Shown: piece after piece, positions 16,302-24,512 of the stretch
How positions within the stretch are numbered: position 1 is the stretch's first letter
Layout: every line of letters starts with the position of its first letter
NCBI GenBank assembly: GCA_041907145.1
Contig: JAYRHW010000149.1
Span: 1-34,388, forward strand
DNA length: 34,388 nt
From: JAFLCA01 sp041907145
Lineage (GTDB): Bacteria > Bdellovibrionota_C > UBA2361 > JAFLCA01
Direction of reading: 5' to 3'
The notes under the pieces: generated by a model
What the model saw: only the letters and a program-made list of their open reading frames with translations
Databases searched by the model: none
What the model was told of the DNA's origin: nothing
Position numbers and translations under genes: made by a program

Positions 16302-17033
16302 CTACCGTCCAGCCAGCCATTCCAGCACGGATGCCGGAGGCCGCAAGACGATATGAAAAGCGGAAAATCCTCCCTTCTCAGACTGACCACAGATAAGGAT
16401 CCCAAGCACCTCCCAACGCTGAAGTCTCTCGTCAAAGCGTCCGACAAAGCAGCCGGACCAGCCATTAAGAGAGTCCTTCAACGGGTTAGTGACAAAGATG
16501 AGTCGTTCGTCGAGCACTCGGTCCGAATCAGGTTTGACGACTGTCAGAGGCGCGCTGTTAAGGACAGCCCTGCCTCGAACGATGTCTACCCGAACCGCGT
16601 ACAGAGTCTCATTCGGCACGACCTTCCCATTCCCAACTGACCACTCGGCTGCTGAGTGCGAAGCAGATTGCTCTACTTCGAATGTCACCCAGTCTTCGAG
16701 ATAATCGGATGGGTTGAGCGACCCGTCCCTGCCATAGAGGGCGCGAACGGTGTCGATATTGCCATGACGCAGGCTGCGCACCCACGTCAAGCGTCCGTTG
16801 ACCAAGATCTCGTTCGGCGGGAAGGGAGATCCTTCCTGCAAGAACGTATGACCCGCCGTCAATAGACGATTGCCCACCAGTATGCCCTGCCCTCGATACA
16901 TCTTGGCAGGGTCTGATGGACTCGGGGTCTGGACCGACGCGCACGGAGGTGCAACGCCGATCCGGGAACCAGCACAACCGCTCACGAGCACAAGTGCCGT
17001 AAGCAGTATCGCCGGCATAGATCGCATAATCAT
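16302..17033 (-). CDS. Trypsin-like serine protease-type lipoprotein
   Basis: The 243-residue precursor begins with a lipoprotein signal peptide whose lipobox LVSGC puts the acylated Cys at residue 20, so it should be membrane-anchored on the outside. The mature part has a chymotrypsin-like pattern: GILVGNRLLTAGH with His62 (TAGH for the usual TAAHC), an acidic DYLEDWVTFEVE with a candidate Asp114, and NGWSGCFVG with Ser193 at the GDSGGP position. The serine motif differs from GDSGG, so catalysis is likely but not certain. GGAG precedes the ATG at 17033. It is followed 112 bp upstream on the same strand by another lipoprotein gene. Confidence 0.7.
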   Translation of the reverse strand: MIMRSMPAILLTALVLVSGCAGSRIGVAPPCASVQTPSPSDPAKMYRGQGILVGNRLLTAGHTFLQEGSPFPPNEILVNGRLTWVRSLRHGNIDTVRALYGRDGSLNPSDYLEDWVTFEVEQSASHSAAEWSVGNGKVVPNETLYAVRVDIVRGRAVLNSAPLTVVKPDSDRVLDERLIFVTNPLKDSLNGWSGCFVGRFDERLQRWEVLGILICGQSEKGGFSAFHIVLRPPASVLEWLAGR

Positions 17034-17145
17034 TGCAGTTCTCCGTGTGAGAGATTCGTTGAGTAATCGGGCACGGTAAAGGCGAGCCCAAGCTTGCGCC
17101 CAGGCCCGCCAGGAGAGGAGGGCTACGGGGGACAGCCCCTTACTC

Positions 17146-18012
17146 TCAATCGTTGGGACGAGTCACAGCGATGAGGCGCTGGATTTCCCCGTCCACCGCC
17201 ACGAACGCCACCGGAGGGCCGATTTGCGGGAAGCCGATGCCGGCGTCCACGCGGTGCCCGTCGGTGCTGGTGTAGGACATACGCGGCCGGTGGAACTGCA
17301 AGCAGTCCCACGCCACCACGTTGTCGCTGCCCTGGATCTCGACGGTCGAGCCGACCGGCATGATCCCATCGTGAAGCATGCTGAAGACATCCGACGGCAG
17401 CGAGATGCCGTCCGGACCCGTGATCGTAACGTTGTAGAGGTCCGCCGGGATCGCCTCGTCCCTGCACGCCGTGGTGAAGGAGACCGTGGTGACGCCAGTC
17501 GTGAGGTCGTAATCCGCCGAGCCGAACTCGTCGGGACAGTTGGACGGCTCGGTCTCGATGATCACGTCCTTGGCAATCGCCAGCGTGCGGCCGCCGGAGA
17601 TCTTGACGGGCACGGTACCGCCGGGGGGCGGCCCGAAGTTCGACTGCGGGTTCGCGATCGAGCGGCAGTACATCTGCCACCCCTCGTGCGACGCGCAGCC
17701 ACCGAGGTTGATGTACACGCAGTTCGGATTCGATGCGTTGCGGGACACGCAAATCCGGATGCGGTACGTCTTGCCGTCCACGGTGATCTCGACCGTCTGC
17801 TCGCCGTCGGGGGTCCAGCCCGCGGGCAAGGTGGTAGTCGGACCGTTGGGCTGGTACTCACCATCGGTGTGCCCAGTCCAGGGATCGTCGTGATTCCACT
17901 TCACGCGCCCGGGGGGGCTGCCGCAGCCGGGGATGCTGAGGACGACGCCGCAGGTGCCGGCCAAGAGGGTCAGAACGGCCACGGTACGAATTTTGTTACT
18001 CAACCTGAACAT
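17146..18012 (-). CDS. Lipoprotein of unknown function, GC-rich gene
   Basis: AAGGAG seven nt before an ATG at 18012 sets the start and gives 288 residues. Residues 1-30 form a lipoprotein signal with LSIPGC (acylated Cys30). The mature protein has even-spaced cysteines, a repeated use of short beta-type segments (VEITVDGKTYRIRI; GTVPVKISGGRTLAIAK), and no known catalytic motif; a secreted beta-sandwich protein is a reasonable guess. No family is recognised. The coding sequence is visibly richer in G and C, above all at third codon positions, than the genes on either side, and long spurious frames are open on both strands. That is a sign of recent transfer or a different codon-use class. The last 30 residues mention AVTRPND and end normally. 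Confidence 0.65.
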   Translation of the reverse strand: MFRLSNKIRTVAVLTLLAGTCGVVLSIPGCGSPPGRVKWNHDDPWTGHTDGEYQPNGPTTTLPAGWTPDGEQTVEITVDGKTYRIRICVSRNASNPNCVYINLGGCASHEGWQMYCRSIANPQSNFGPPPGGTVPVKISGGRTLAIAKDVIIETEPSNCPDEFGSADYDLTTGVTTVSFTTACRDEAIPADLYNVTITGPDGISLPSDVFSMLHDGIMPVGSTVEIQGSDNVVAWDCLQFHRPRMSYTSTDGHRVDAGIGFPQIGPPVAFVAVDGEIQRLIAVTRPND

Positions 18013-18281
18013 TACTACGCTCCTTAACAACGGAGTTTCCATCGGACGGGAACCCACATTGGGCTCGCCTGTAGTCTTACCGCGGGGACGCGGAATGACT
18101 ATCGGAGAGCCCAGCGCAGATTTTCATTCGAGAGGAAACCGGAGCTGAGAAAACAAAACCGCTACTACTAACCTAATGAGTCGCACTTCCTCGACCATAG
18201 ACCCGTTCGGAGCCTACGGTCGAATAAGTACAGGCCTTCTACTCGATACAGTTTTGAAAGATCGGGAGAACAAGAAACGGG

Positions 18282-18548
18282 TTACGGAAGTTCGTCTGCC
18301 CTGGATTCCATGAAACGAATTGTCCAGTCGCACTGCTGTGCGGTCTCAAGCAGGTCAACGCATGCTTGCCGGCCATAAATGCTATGCTTCAACACGCACT
18401 GGGCGTAGGCGTACCAGGCGACAAGACAGTCAACCGGATTTAGAATCATTTGAGTTTGAGTACTCGCGAGGAGATCGTCCTCCGCGTAGGACAGGGGCGC
18501 TTGAAGCAGGACGCACAAACAGACGGCAAGGACGCAATTAATTTTCAT
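18282..18548 (-). CDS. Small exported cysteine-containing protein
   Basis: AGGAGTGTTGT before the ATG at 18548 fixes the start and gives 88 residues. A signal peptide with cleavage probably after SYA (residue 22) is followed by about 66 mature residues with four cysteines in PVDC, AQC, QAC and QQC contexts, spaced 10, 11 and 9 apart; two disulfides are possible. The mature part is predicted helical. No family is recognised. A perfect CRP-type operator lies about 110 bp upstream of the start, with nothing else on this strand between, so CRP-type control is plausible. Confidence 0.6.
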   Translation of the reverse strand: MKINCVLAVCLCVLLQAPLSYAEDDLLASTQTQMILNPVDCLVAWYAYAQCVLKHSIYGRQACVDLLETAQQCDWTIRFMESRADELP

Positions 18549-18653
18549 ACAACACTCCTTCCTGGCTTTCGGTGCGAGTTCGTCCAGTTGGAGCAAGATC
18601 TACCGAAAGCACCTTAGCGTCATACGCCAATGCTCAGCGCGAAGTCGCGTTGC

Positions 18654-18669
18654 TGTGACTAAAGTCACA
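18654..18669. promoter_or_regulatory. CRP-type operator TGTGA-N6-TCACA
   Basis: TGTGACTAAAGTCACA has both half-sites identical to the E. coli CRP consensus with 6-bp spacing. The only gene reading away from it without interruption is the small exported protein starting at 18548. The CRP-family regulator encoded at 15456-16139 keeps the residues that contact TGTGA, so it is the natural candidate to bind here. Confidence 0.65.
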
Positions 18670-18772
18670 TGATGTTCAGATAGATGGTGGAACTCGGGCA
18701 CTGCCCGGATCGAGGGCACTATGGACGGGCAGGAACAGGCGAAAGCCTACGGGAAAATGCTGATGTCTTGGC

Positions 18773-19315
18773 CTAAGATTGTTGGGCAGCAGATTCTAGG
18801 GTCAGCTTGAGCTTCTTCAACCCCTTCTCGAATTCACCGCCAATCATCTTGTCCATATTCATGAATATTCCGACCACACGACAGAGAAACGGACTCTGGC
18901 CGCTGACCGACCAGCGGACGACGGTGCCATCAAGGGTCGGGGTAAGGGCAATTTCAGCCAGCTGCGACATAGTCATGGGACGGGTATAGGTGAGCTGGGT
19001 CTTCACGACCTTATTCTGGACTGACTCCACAACCTCCGCCTTGCCGGTTCCCAACGGACCCGTGCTGTCCCAACTCGAAGTTGAGCCCACTCCTTCATCG
19101 GGTCCCGAATACTGCATCTGGGCCGCTGGATCGCTATCTTTCCAAGGCATCCAATCTTGAGCCTTCTTCGAATTATTTATGTAAGGGAAGATCGCCTCGG
19201 GCGTTGCTTTGACGAGCATCTCCCGGGACAGGACGTACCCCGGTGGGGTGAAAGCCGCATACAAGCAAATGAATGCAATGACTACTACAATTAGACCAAG
19301 AACTCTTTTAAGCAT
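18773..19315 (-). CDS. Membrane-anchored SRPBCC (polyketide cyclase/START-like) protein
   Basis: The ATG at 19315 is preferred to an upstream TTG because it starts directly with a basic residue pair and an uncleaved-type membrane helix (about 5-25). The 180-residue product then follows the common pattern of SRPBCC proteins. REMLVKATPEAIFPYINN begins the domain, WMPWKDSDPAAQMQYSGPD matches the WxPWxxxDPxxxxxYxGP signature, and GVGSTSSWD follows. The final helix EFEKGLKKLKLTLE closes the helix-grip fold. Such proteins hold hydrophobic ligands in a cavity; the ligand here is unknown. It stands alone with no obvious operon partner. Confidence 0.8.
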   Translation of the reverse strand: MLKRVLGLIVVVIAFICLYAAFTPPGYVLSREMLVKATPEAIFPYINNSKKAQDWMPWKDSDPAAQMQYSGPDEGVGSTSSWDSTGPLGTGKAEVVESVQNKVVKTQLTYTRPMTMSQLAEIALTPTLDGTVVRWSVSGQSPFLCRVVGIFMNMDKMIGGEFEKGLKKLKLTLESAAQQS

Positions 19316-19403
19316 AGCTACACCAGCGATTATCGAATCTGTCTGCAAGAATGCTATACCTCACTTTTGGCTCGAGACACTAGCGGCAGCTTGAGGGTAT
19401 TCG

Positions 19404-21137
19404 TTACGCTCCCTCGTAGTCTAGCTCGGACTTGCCCAGGCCGAACATCACCGGTAATCCGAGGTAGCCGTTGAGTTCACTCATCGGCGCGCTGTCGTAG
19501 GCCAATACCAGCGCGTGCGCCGGAGCGGTGAGGAGCTCCCCCACTACGGCGTACTCGGCGGCTTGATGCGGTATGACTTCGCGAATCAGTCGCTCCCGGT
19601 GTTCGGCGGGCCCTTCGTTCTCCAGCGGCGGGTACCAAGCTCGATACAATGCCTCTCGCGACTTGAAAATGTAGGCGAAGAGCTTAGCTAGCTGCGGATC
19701 GGCTTCGCGTTCTGCGCTCAATAGGCTAGCCTTCTCCCTACGCTGCAGCTCGAATAGATCATCTGCAAGCAGCTCTCCAAAGAGCGCCACCCGGATATCT
19801 AGGCCATTCGCCGCGTAGGCGGCTTTGATGGCTTGGTTACTAGCGCGTAGTTTTTCGTATGCCTCCGGTGCACTGAGTACTTCGGTGCCTTCTACCCGCA
19901 GCCCTCGTGCCACTTCAAAGGATGGCTCTAAGTGGAGCACACTCACTTCGCTTACATGCTGCTTCAGAGCTCTTACCCATGCCTCAACCCAAGCCATCCC
20001 CTTGCGGGCCACAACGCCTTCAGCACTACCCAATCCGCGAAAATCGAATTGCCATACCGATTGACCATGCTCGTTGACAGTCGTACTTCCGGTATAGTCG
20101 GGACAGCTCATACAGCGCAGTTCCGCCTTGCCAGTTTTTAAAATATCGTGCACTCGGCGGATGACTGCTCGATCGTTGTCGGAGAAATAGAGGTAACAGG
20201 CGATCCCCGGCTCAGAGAGTACCTGTCTAAATACATCGATGAGAGGCTCCAACTCAGCTCTATCATCAAGTGAGATGCTCTCGGCTATATGCAGAGCAAG
20301 ATTGCGTTGAAAGCGATCCTTAAGTTGCCGTGACTGCTGAGCTTGGCGGCTGACCAGAGGCAGATTCGGTAGATCGACAATGGCCAACAGCAAATTTGCC
20401 AGATGACGAGGATCCTCGCCACACGTGAGATGCGCCAGAGCGCGAGTTTCCTGTGGGCCGAGAAAAGGAAGAGCCAGGCTCTGGATAAATAGTTTCTGCC
20501 CGGTGAGACCCTGTGGACGCAGAGCCTGCCCCTCGCATATCAAGGCAACCTCAAGCGCTTGGACGGCTAACGGTGACACTATGCCAAGTACATTTGCGGT
20601 TTGCGCTTCCGGGGTGTCAATTTCACTCTTTAGGAACGAGCGCAAGAGTGGACGGATGAGCTTCTTGTTTTGCAGAGCGTCAGCCAGGCTAAGTTTATTT
20701 GAATCTATGAATCCATCCCGCTGCATTCCCATCAAGAGCTCAAGGAACTCCGGGCGGGTAACGGCCTCCGCCAGAACCGCGCCGAACCGTCGACAGAATC
20801 GCGGAGGATCCTCTCTGAGTTTCTCCCGCCAGTGATCGGCATGATGAGCACGATCATACTTCAGTAATGGTTGGAGCTGGCGCTCCAGAACAAGGGCAAA
20901 TACCTCTCCGCGAGCGGCTGCCGCCACCTGCTCCGCTATCTCTGGTATCGGCCGCTCACCGCCGCCGCGCAGAAGCGCCGCTGTATGCACCCTGCCCCTG
21001 AGCGAGCCAGGAGGCATAGGCTGGATGCCAGCACGCTCTCCGAGTGAAGATTCCGGGAGAGTTTCAGGCACGGGGAAACTCATTAGCGGAGTGGCGTCTT
21101 GAGGATGAGGCTCGCCTATTGGGCCTAAAGAGCTCAT
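19404..21137 (-). CDS. Unassigned 577-residue protein with CxxCPDY motif (paralogue of the gene at 21414)
   Basis: I do not recognise this family. The N-terminal 60 residues are proline-rich. Residues about 65-335 are helical and without motifs. From residue 341 the sequence RCMSCPDY, a spacer of about 19, FRGLGSAEG (367-375) and a long helical tail align with the whole C-terminal half of the neighbouring protein at 21414-22508, including GLDIRVALFGELL against GLQIAVRAGSMRALL and a terminal LVLAYDS region. The two cysteines could bind a metal or be redox active. No signal peptide or membrane segment is seen. AAGGTG precedes the ATG at 21137. It lies 276 bp downstream of its paralogue on the same strand, with GC-rich hairpins (GGCGCCAAGGCGCC near 21175) between them. 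Confidence 0.6.
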   Translation of the reverse strand: MSSLGPIGEPHPQDATPLMSFPVPETLPESSLGERAGIQPMPPGSLRGRVHTAALLRGGGERPIPEIAEQVAAAARGEVFALVLERQLQPLLKYDRAHHADHWREKLREDPPRFCRRFGAVLAEAVTRPEFLELLMGMQRDGFIDSNKLSLADALQNKKLIRPLLRSFLKSEIDTPEAQTANVLGIVSPLAVQALEVALICEGQALRPQGLTGQKLFIQSLALPFLGPQETRALAHLTCGEDPRHLANLLLAIVDLPNLPLVSRQAQQSRQLKDRFQRNLALHIAESISLDDRAELEPLIDVFRQVLSEPGIACYLYFSDNDRAVIRRVHDILKTGKAELRCMSCPDYTGSTTVNEHGQSVWQFDFRGLGSAEGVVARKGMAWVEAWVRALKQHVSEVSVLHLEPSFEVARGLRVEGTEVLSAPEAYEKLRASNQAIKAAYAANGLDIRVALFGELLADDLFELQRREKASLLSAEREADPQLAKLFAYIFKSREALYRAWYPPLENEGPAEHRERLIREVIPHQAAEYAVVGELLTAPAHALVLAYDSAPMSELNGYLGLPVMFGLGKSELDYEGA

Positions 21138-21413
21138 GGATTCACCTTAAAAATTCGTGGGCGCTAGCTACGGGCGCCAAGGCGCCATGAGCCAGTCACC
21201 GTAAGGGGACAAAAGAGAAAGCTATGTAGGGTAGAGACCGGTATTATCGCGCGCGGGGCGCGAAATAGAAGTAGGAATATGCAAATACTGGGCAGGATTG
21301 GCTTTGCATGCGGGCAGTATATGCCGCGAGTCACTCCTAATCAAGCAGCAAGATGAACTTCCATTGAAATTGTAATGAAATCACTCTGGATCGATTCATC
21401 ATTGCTCCCCTCT

Positions 21414-22508
21414 TCAATATTCCTGGCGCAAAGCCAAAACAGGGACTTGATCATTTCCATGACGCAGATATTTGGCTAAGGCTGGAATGCTCATGGTTAC
21501 AAGCGACAATCGCTCCCCCGCTTTACGCTGCAGCTCCGTTGCTCGCCCGAGACGCACATGGTCATCTATGTCTTTCGCCGCGCGCGCGTCATAGAACTCA
21601 CCGACTTCGAACCCCTGGCTTTGGTCCCGAAAAAATCGTGAGTAGAAATTTCTCCGATGGGAAGCGATCCCGCTTATCTGACTGCTGGTAACTCCGGCCA
21701 TGCCGAGGCGTTCCTGCAGTGGGAACGAAGGCTCGTCTCCGAGCAAGGCACGCATGGATCCGGCGCGCACTGCAATTTGCAACCCGCTCTGACCAAGCTC
21801 CGCGCTGAATCGCTCCACGGCATGCGCTGCGCTCTGATCGACTCGGCGTTGGAATTCATGAGTATCGACGCCAGATTTCATGAGCAATACCGGGTCAAGC
21901 GCCTCGATATCAGCATATGAGAGCTCCAGAATAGTAGGTATGGACTGCTGGGAGAGTTGTCTAAGTAAAGGACTGACTAGGGCAACGATTTTTAGCGCAG
22001 CCAAGCCGGGAGAACTTCCCAATCCACCCCGTGAGACATAGTGTCCGTCGCCATCTGTCTCATAATCGGGGCACGCTGTGCAGCGAAGAATGAGGGGATT
22101 CCCGGAACGCTCGTTGGCGACGTCAAGCAGGCAATAAAATACGTCTCGCAAAAACAAATCGCCGGATCCGCCGACGGGTTTGAGAGATCCTGTCGCCGCC
22201 TGTGTCTCCTGACGCAGGTAGTCTGCAATAGGAACTAATCCGGAGAGAGCTATTTTTTCCGGAACGCTGAAGCTGTCGCGGTGAGATTCAAATGCAAGCT
22301 GGCGCAGATATGGCTGCAATGGACCGACGAGGGAGTTCGCAAAGCAGGCATGCAGTTCATTTTTGAGACGCGCCAGGCACTCCCGCCCTTCCGGGATATT
22401 GAATTGCCCAACTCCGCCCATATGTTCCAAGCCAAGTTCGGTAACGTCGGCCTGCGAGAACGGAGTCTGGGGAGGAACCGGAGAGTTAGTTATATTTTCT
22501 TGTGCCAT
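21414..22508 (-). CDS. Unassigned 364-residue protein with CxxCPDY motif
   Basis: This is the shorter paralogue of the 577-residue protein. RCTACPDY is at 142-149 and RGGLGSSPGLAALK at 160-173, followed by an equivalent tail with FYSRFFRDQ and LVTMSIPALAKYL. The first 140 residues do not obviously align with the longer protein, so the shared unit is the C-terminal 220 residues. The conserved order is RCxxCPDY, then Gly-Leu-Gly-Ser about 12-20 residues later. No catalytic family is evident and nothing marks it as exported. No clear Shine-Dalgarno precedes the ATG at 22508. A perfect 16-bp palindrome lies 78 bp upstream, in the region shared with the divergent gene at 22913. Confidence 0.6.
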   Translation of the reverse strand: MAQENITNSPVPPQTPFSQADVTELGLEHMGGVGQFNIPEGRECLARLKNELHACFANSLVGPLQPYLRQLAFESHRDSFSVPEKIALSGLVPIADYLRQETQAATGSLKPVGGSGDLFLRDVFYCLLDVANERSGNPLILRCTACPDYETDGDGHYVSRGGLGSSPGLAALKIVALVSPLLRQLSQQSIPTILELSYADIEALDPVLLMKSGVDTHEFQRRVDQSAAHAVERFSAELGQSGLQIAVRAGSMRALLGDEPSFPLQERLGMAGVTSSQISGIASHRRNFYSRFFRDQSQGFEVGEFYDARAAKDIDDHVRLGRATELQRKAGERLSLVTMSIPALAKYLRHGNDQVPVLALRQEY

Positions 22509-22912
22509 TTTTAGATATGAAAGTTTGCAATGACGCCGCTCTGGCGCCGTTTTCTGCGAGGCTTCAAGAGAAACTCGAAAGTCTCCAGTGAAATTTCACT
22601 GCGAGAGAAGCGCCGCAAGTCGGAATAAAAAATTGAAGAATGAAGAAAGCGAAGTGATGGATGGGCTTATGCCCAGCGCCAAAAGGACCAGAAAATCGAG
22701 GAGATTTCGCGAGAAATGCGGATCATGTTCGCCATTCTAAGGGGCACGAAGTTTTCAGTCAAGAAATGAAAAGAAAAAAGCTACATCGTGCAGGCCAGGA
22801 TGGGGAAAGGCAGGGTTGGTCATCACCATATTTTGGGGAGACGCGAGGCCAACATCGCTCCATAACATTAAGGAATACACCTCCCCCCGGGTTGCATTTG
22901 CAAGGAGTTACG
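22509..22912. other. Divergent intergenic region of the unassigned cluster
   Basis: This 404-bp stretch separates two divergent unassigned genes. It holds the 16-bp palindrome at 22586, an A-rich tract near 22620-22650, and CAAGGAG just before the ATG at 22913. A frame stays open upstream to 22661, in phase with the rightward gene, but its peptide looks non-coding and it lacks a ribosome-binding site. No RNA gene was recognised. Confidence 0.5.
22586..22601. promoter_or_regulatory. Perfect 16-bp palindrome, candidate operator
   Basis: CAGTGAAATTTCACTG is its own reverse complement. With a one-base bulge it extends outward as TCTC on the left and GAGA on the right. Its place between two divergent genes of the unassigned cluster is typical of a dimeric regulator's site. 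The regulator is unknown; the centre is 2 bp too short to be a CRP site. Confidence 0.5.
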
Positions 22913-23719
22913 ATGCATCAACCATCTGGGGTACCTAGAGTTCAAGAACCTTCGGCACAATTCGAGGCACTGGCCCAACAATTATCCTTTGAGGGCTGTG
23001 GGCGCCATCTTGGTGATATACTCGCAGTAGTCGAGAACTGCGGCTATCCTGACTTCGCGGATCGGGTGCGCCAGGTCGAACCGGTGAATGGACAAGATCA
23101 GATAACGCTTGGCCTTGCCTATCTGGTTTACGTGCTGCACAACAGTCCGACCACCGCTTTTAATAGCCTCGTGAGCTATGTGGGAGCGCCCTCCTCGGAT
23201 AGCCGCAGCGATGGAAGTTCTCGTGATGACGAGGCTCGCGTGTTGGCTCAGCATCTCGGAGCTATTCTCGATCACGCCGGGCGCAATTTTAGTGCTTCAG
23301 CGCTCTATCGACCCAGGCCTCAAGGGCATGACCCGATTGAAATCTTTGTAGCAATCGATAGCGCCTGGAGTCAGCATTCAATGGGCCGCCAGGATCTGGC
23401 CACTCCCTTGAGGCTCACTCCCGACAAGGAGACGAAAATCTGCGGTGCCATTCGGGAGTTCAATCGGTCCCACGCCGACGATCTCGAAATGGCGGAGTTC
23501 GGCAGAAGAGTTATGCGGGCGATGGAAGTCTATCCCTATCTTAATTCAACTAACTCTCGCGTCGCTCGACAGCTCATCGAAAGCGCTGAATCATATTGCG
23601 TCAAACACTTCCCTTCTAGCGCTGCGCAATTCCACCGTATGGGGATAGAAGACCTCATAGACAGGCAAGTGGACCTGTGGAGGGCTTGGTTGGATCTTTC
23701 CCAGGCCAGCAAAAGCTGA
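22913..23719 (+). CDS. Unassigned 268-residue protein, divergent from the CxxCPDY genes
   Basis: The start is fixed by AAGGAG six nt before the ATG at 22913. The product is soluble-looking and mainly helical, with an acidic-serine linker (SDSRSDGSSRDDE) near residue 100 and no signal peptide. No family motif is recognised: no kinase, nuclease, protease or cofactor signature was found. The C-terminal third (from about residue 180) is a series of amphipathic helices with EMAEFGRRVMRAMEVYPYL. The gene shares a promoter region and palindromic operator with the CxxCPDY paralogue and converges on the gene at 23736, so it may belong to the same functional group. Confidence 0.55.
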   Translation: MHQPSGVPRVQEPSAQFEALAQQLSFEGCGRHLGDILAVVENCGYPDFADRVRQVEPVNGQDQITLGLAYLVYVLHNSPTTAFNSLVSYVGAPSSDSRSDGSSRDDEARVLAQHLGAILDHAGRNFSASALYRPRPQGHDPIEIFVAIDSAWSQHSMGRQDLATPLRLTPDKETKICGAIREFNRSHADDLEMAEFGRRVMRAMEVYPYLNSTNSRVARQLIESAESYCVKHFPSSAAQFHRMGIEDLIDRQVDLWRAWLDLSQASKS

Positions 23720-23731
23720 CGCCGCCGGCGT
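23719..23731 (+). terminator. Short hairpin at the end of the 268-residue gene
   Basis: ACGCC-GCC-GGCGT forms a 5-bp stem directly at the stop codon and is followed by TTCGCT. The T-run is poor, so it is at most a weak terminator. The 16 bp between this gene and the convergent one leave little room for anything else. Confidence 0.25.
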
Positions 23732-23735
23732 TTCG

Positions 23736-24350
23736 CTAAGACTCGAGATCTAGATATATTGATTCGCTAAATCCTGGTTTCATCCCTTGAACTATATCCG
23801 GGGATTGGTAGCTAAGGCTGACGAATGGTGCATTCCTACAGCCGGCGGCTTCCCAATCGATATCATCGAAATCAGCTGGATGTCGGCTGATGGATACCTC
23901 TCCAAGATTGGCTGTCGCATAGGCCAATATCAGCGGCATGGCACTTCGAATGTCGAGGAGCGGATAGGCTAGCGCTTCATTGTAGAAATCTTCGGGACTG
24001 ATCTTCAGATAGGAGTTGAGCTTGTCCTCATCGACATCAATGCACGGCATCTGGTCCTCCGACCGAAGCGAAATGAAGTTGGTCATGGGCTGCATACCAG
24101 GGTAAAGTGCCTGGATGTTGGAGAGGGGCAAGAACATCTCGATAGCTCGATCCCCTTCAATCCCAAGACTTAGCCATAATAGGGTATGCCTTTCGTCATC
24201 ATCGAATCCAGTTCCAAGGTTCACCGTTCGTTCTGGCTCAGACAGCCACGAGCGTATAATGTCCTCGAGCTCGGTTGAGTCCCTTGCTATACGCCGGGCT
24301 ATGTCGGCTAATTCTTCGGGCAATGTATTGCCCTCTTCCTGAATAATCAT
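23736..24350 (-). CDS. Unassigned acidic 204-residue protein
   Basis: GGAGGA seven nt before the ATG at 24350 decides the start over an upstream one 13 codons earlier. The protein is strongly acidic, soluble and without signal peptide. No family is recognised. A segment near the C-terminal third, MPLILAYATANLGEVS, faintly resembles HALVLAYDSAPMSELN of the 577-residue neighbour, but the rest does not align. The gene converges on the 268-residue gene and is followed by nothing on its strand for 2.5 kb. Function unknown. Confidence 0.55.
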   Translation of the reverse strand: MIIQEEGNTLPEELADIARRIARDSTELEDIIRSWLSEPERTVNLGTGFDDDERHTLLWLSLGIEGDRAIEMFLPLSNIQALYPGMQPMTNFISLRSEDQMPCIDVDEDKLNSYLKISPEDFYNEALAYPLLDIRSAMPLILAYATANLGEVSISRHPADFDDIDWEAAGCRNAPFVSLSYQSPDIVQGMKPGFSESIYLDLES

Positions 24351-24512
24351 AATACGCTCCTCCGCGATCAACTTGTTGTATGAGGGCACACCAGGAAAGG
24401 AGTTTCCGGACGCGCTCTAGTTAATCGCAAGAGCAGCCGAAAAGTTGCTTGAGAATTCGAAAAAATTCTATATTCCCGCAAAAATCTAGATTGCAACTGG
24501 GCGCGTCCTCAC

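Noticed and set aside
17123..17752. Arg-rich 209-codon frame on the minus strand of the GC-rich lipoprotein gene, and a 267-codon frame on the plus strand
   Set aside because: Both have the biased composition of shadow frames in GC-rich DNA. The lipoprotein frame has the signal peptide and ribosome-binding site.
22661..22912. N-terminal extension of the 268-residue protein
   Set aside because: The in-phase frame is rich in Gly, Arg, His and Lys and lacks a ribosome-binding site, while AAGGAG lies just before the ATG at 22913.
19404..24350. Phage-defence island
   Set aside because: No nuclease, helicase, TIR, reverse transcriptase or toxin motif was seen in these genes, so there is no support beyond their being unassigned.
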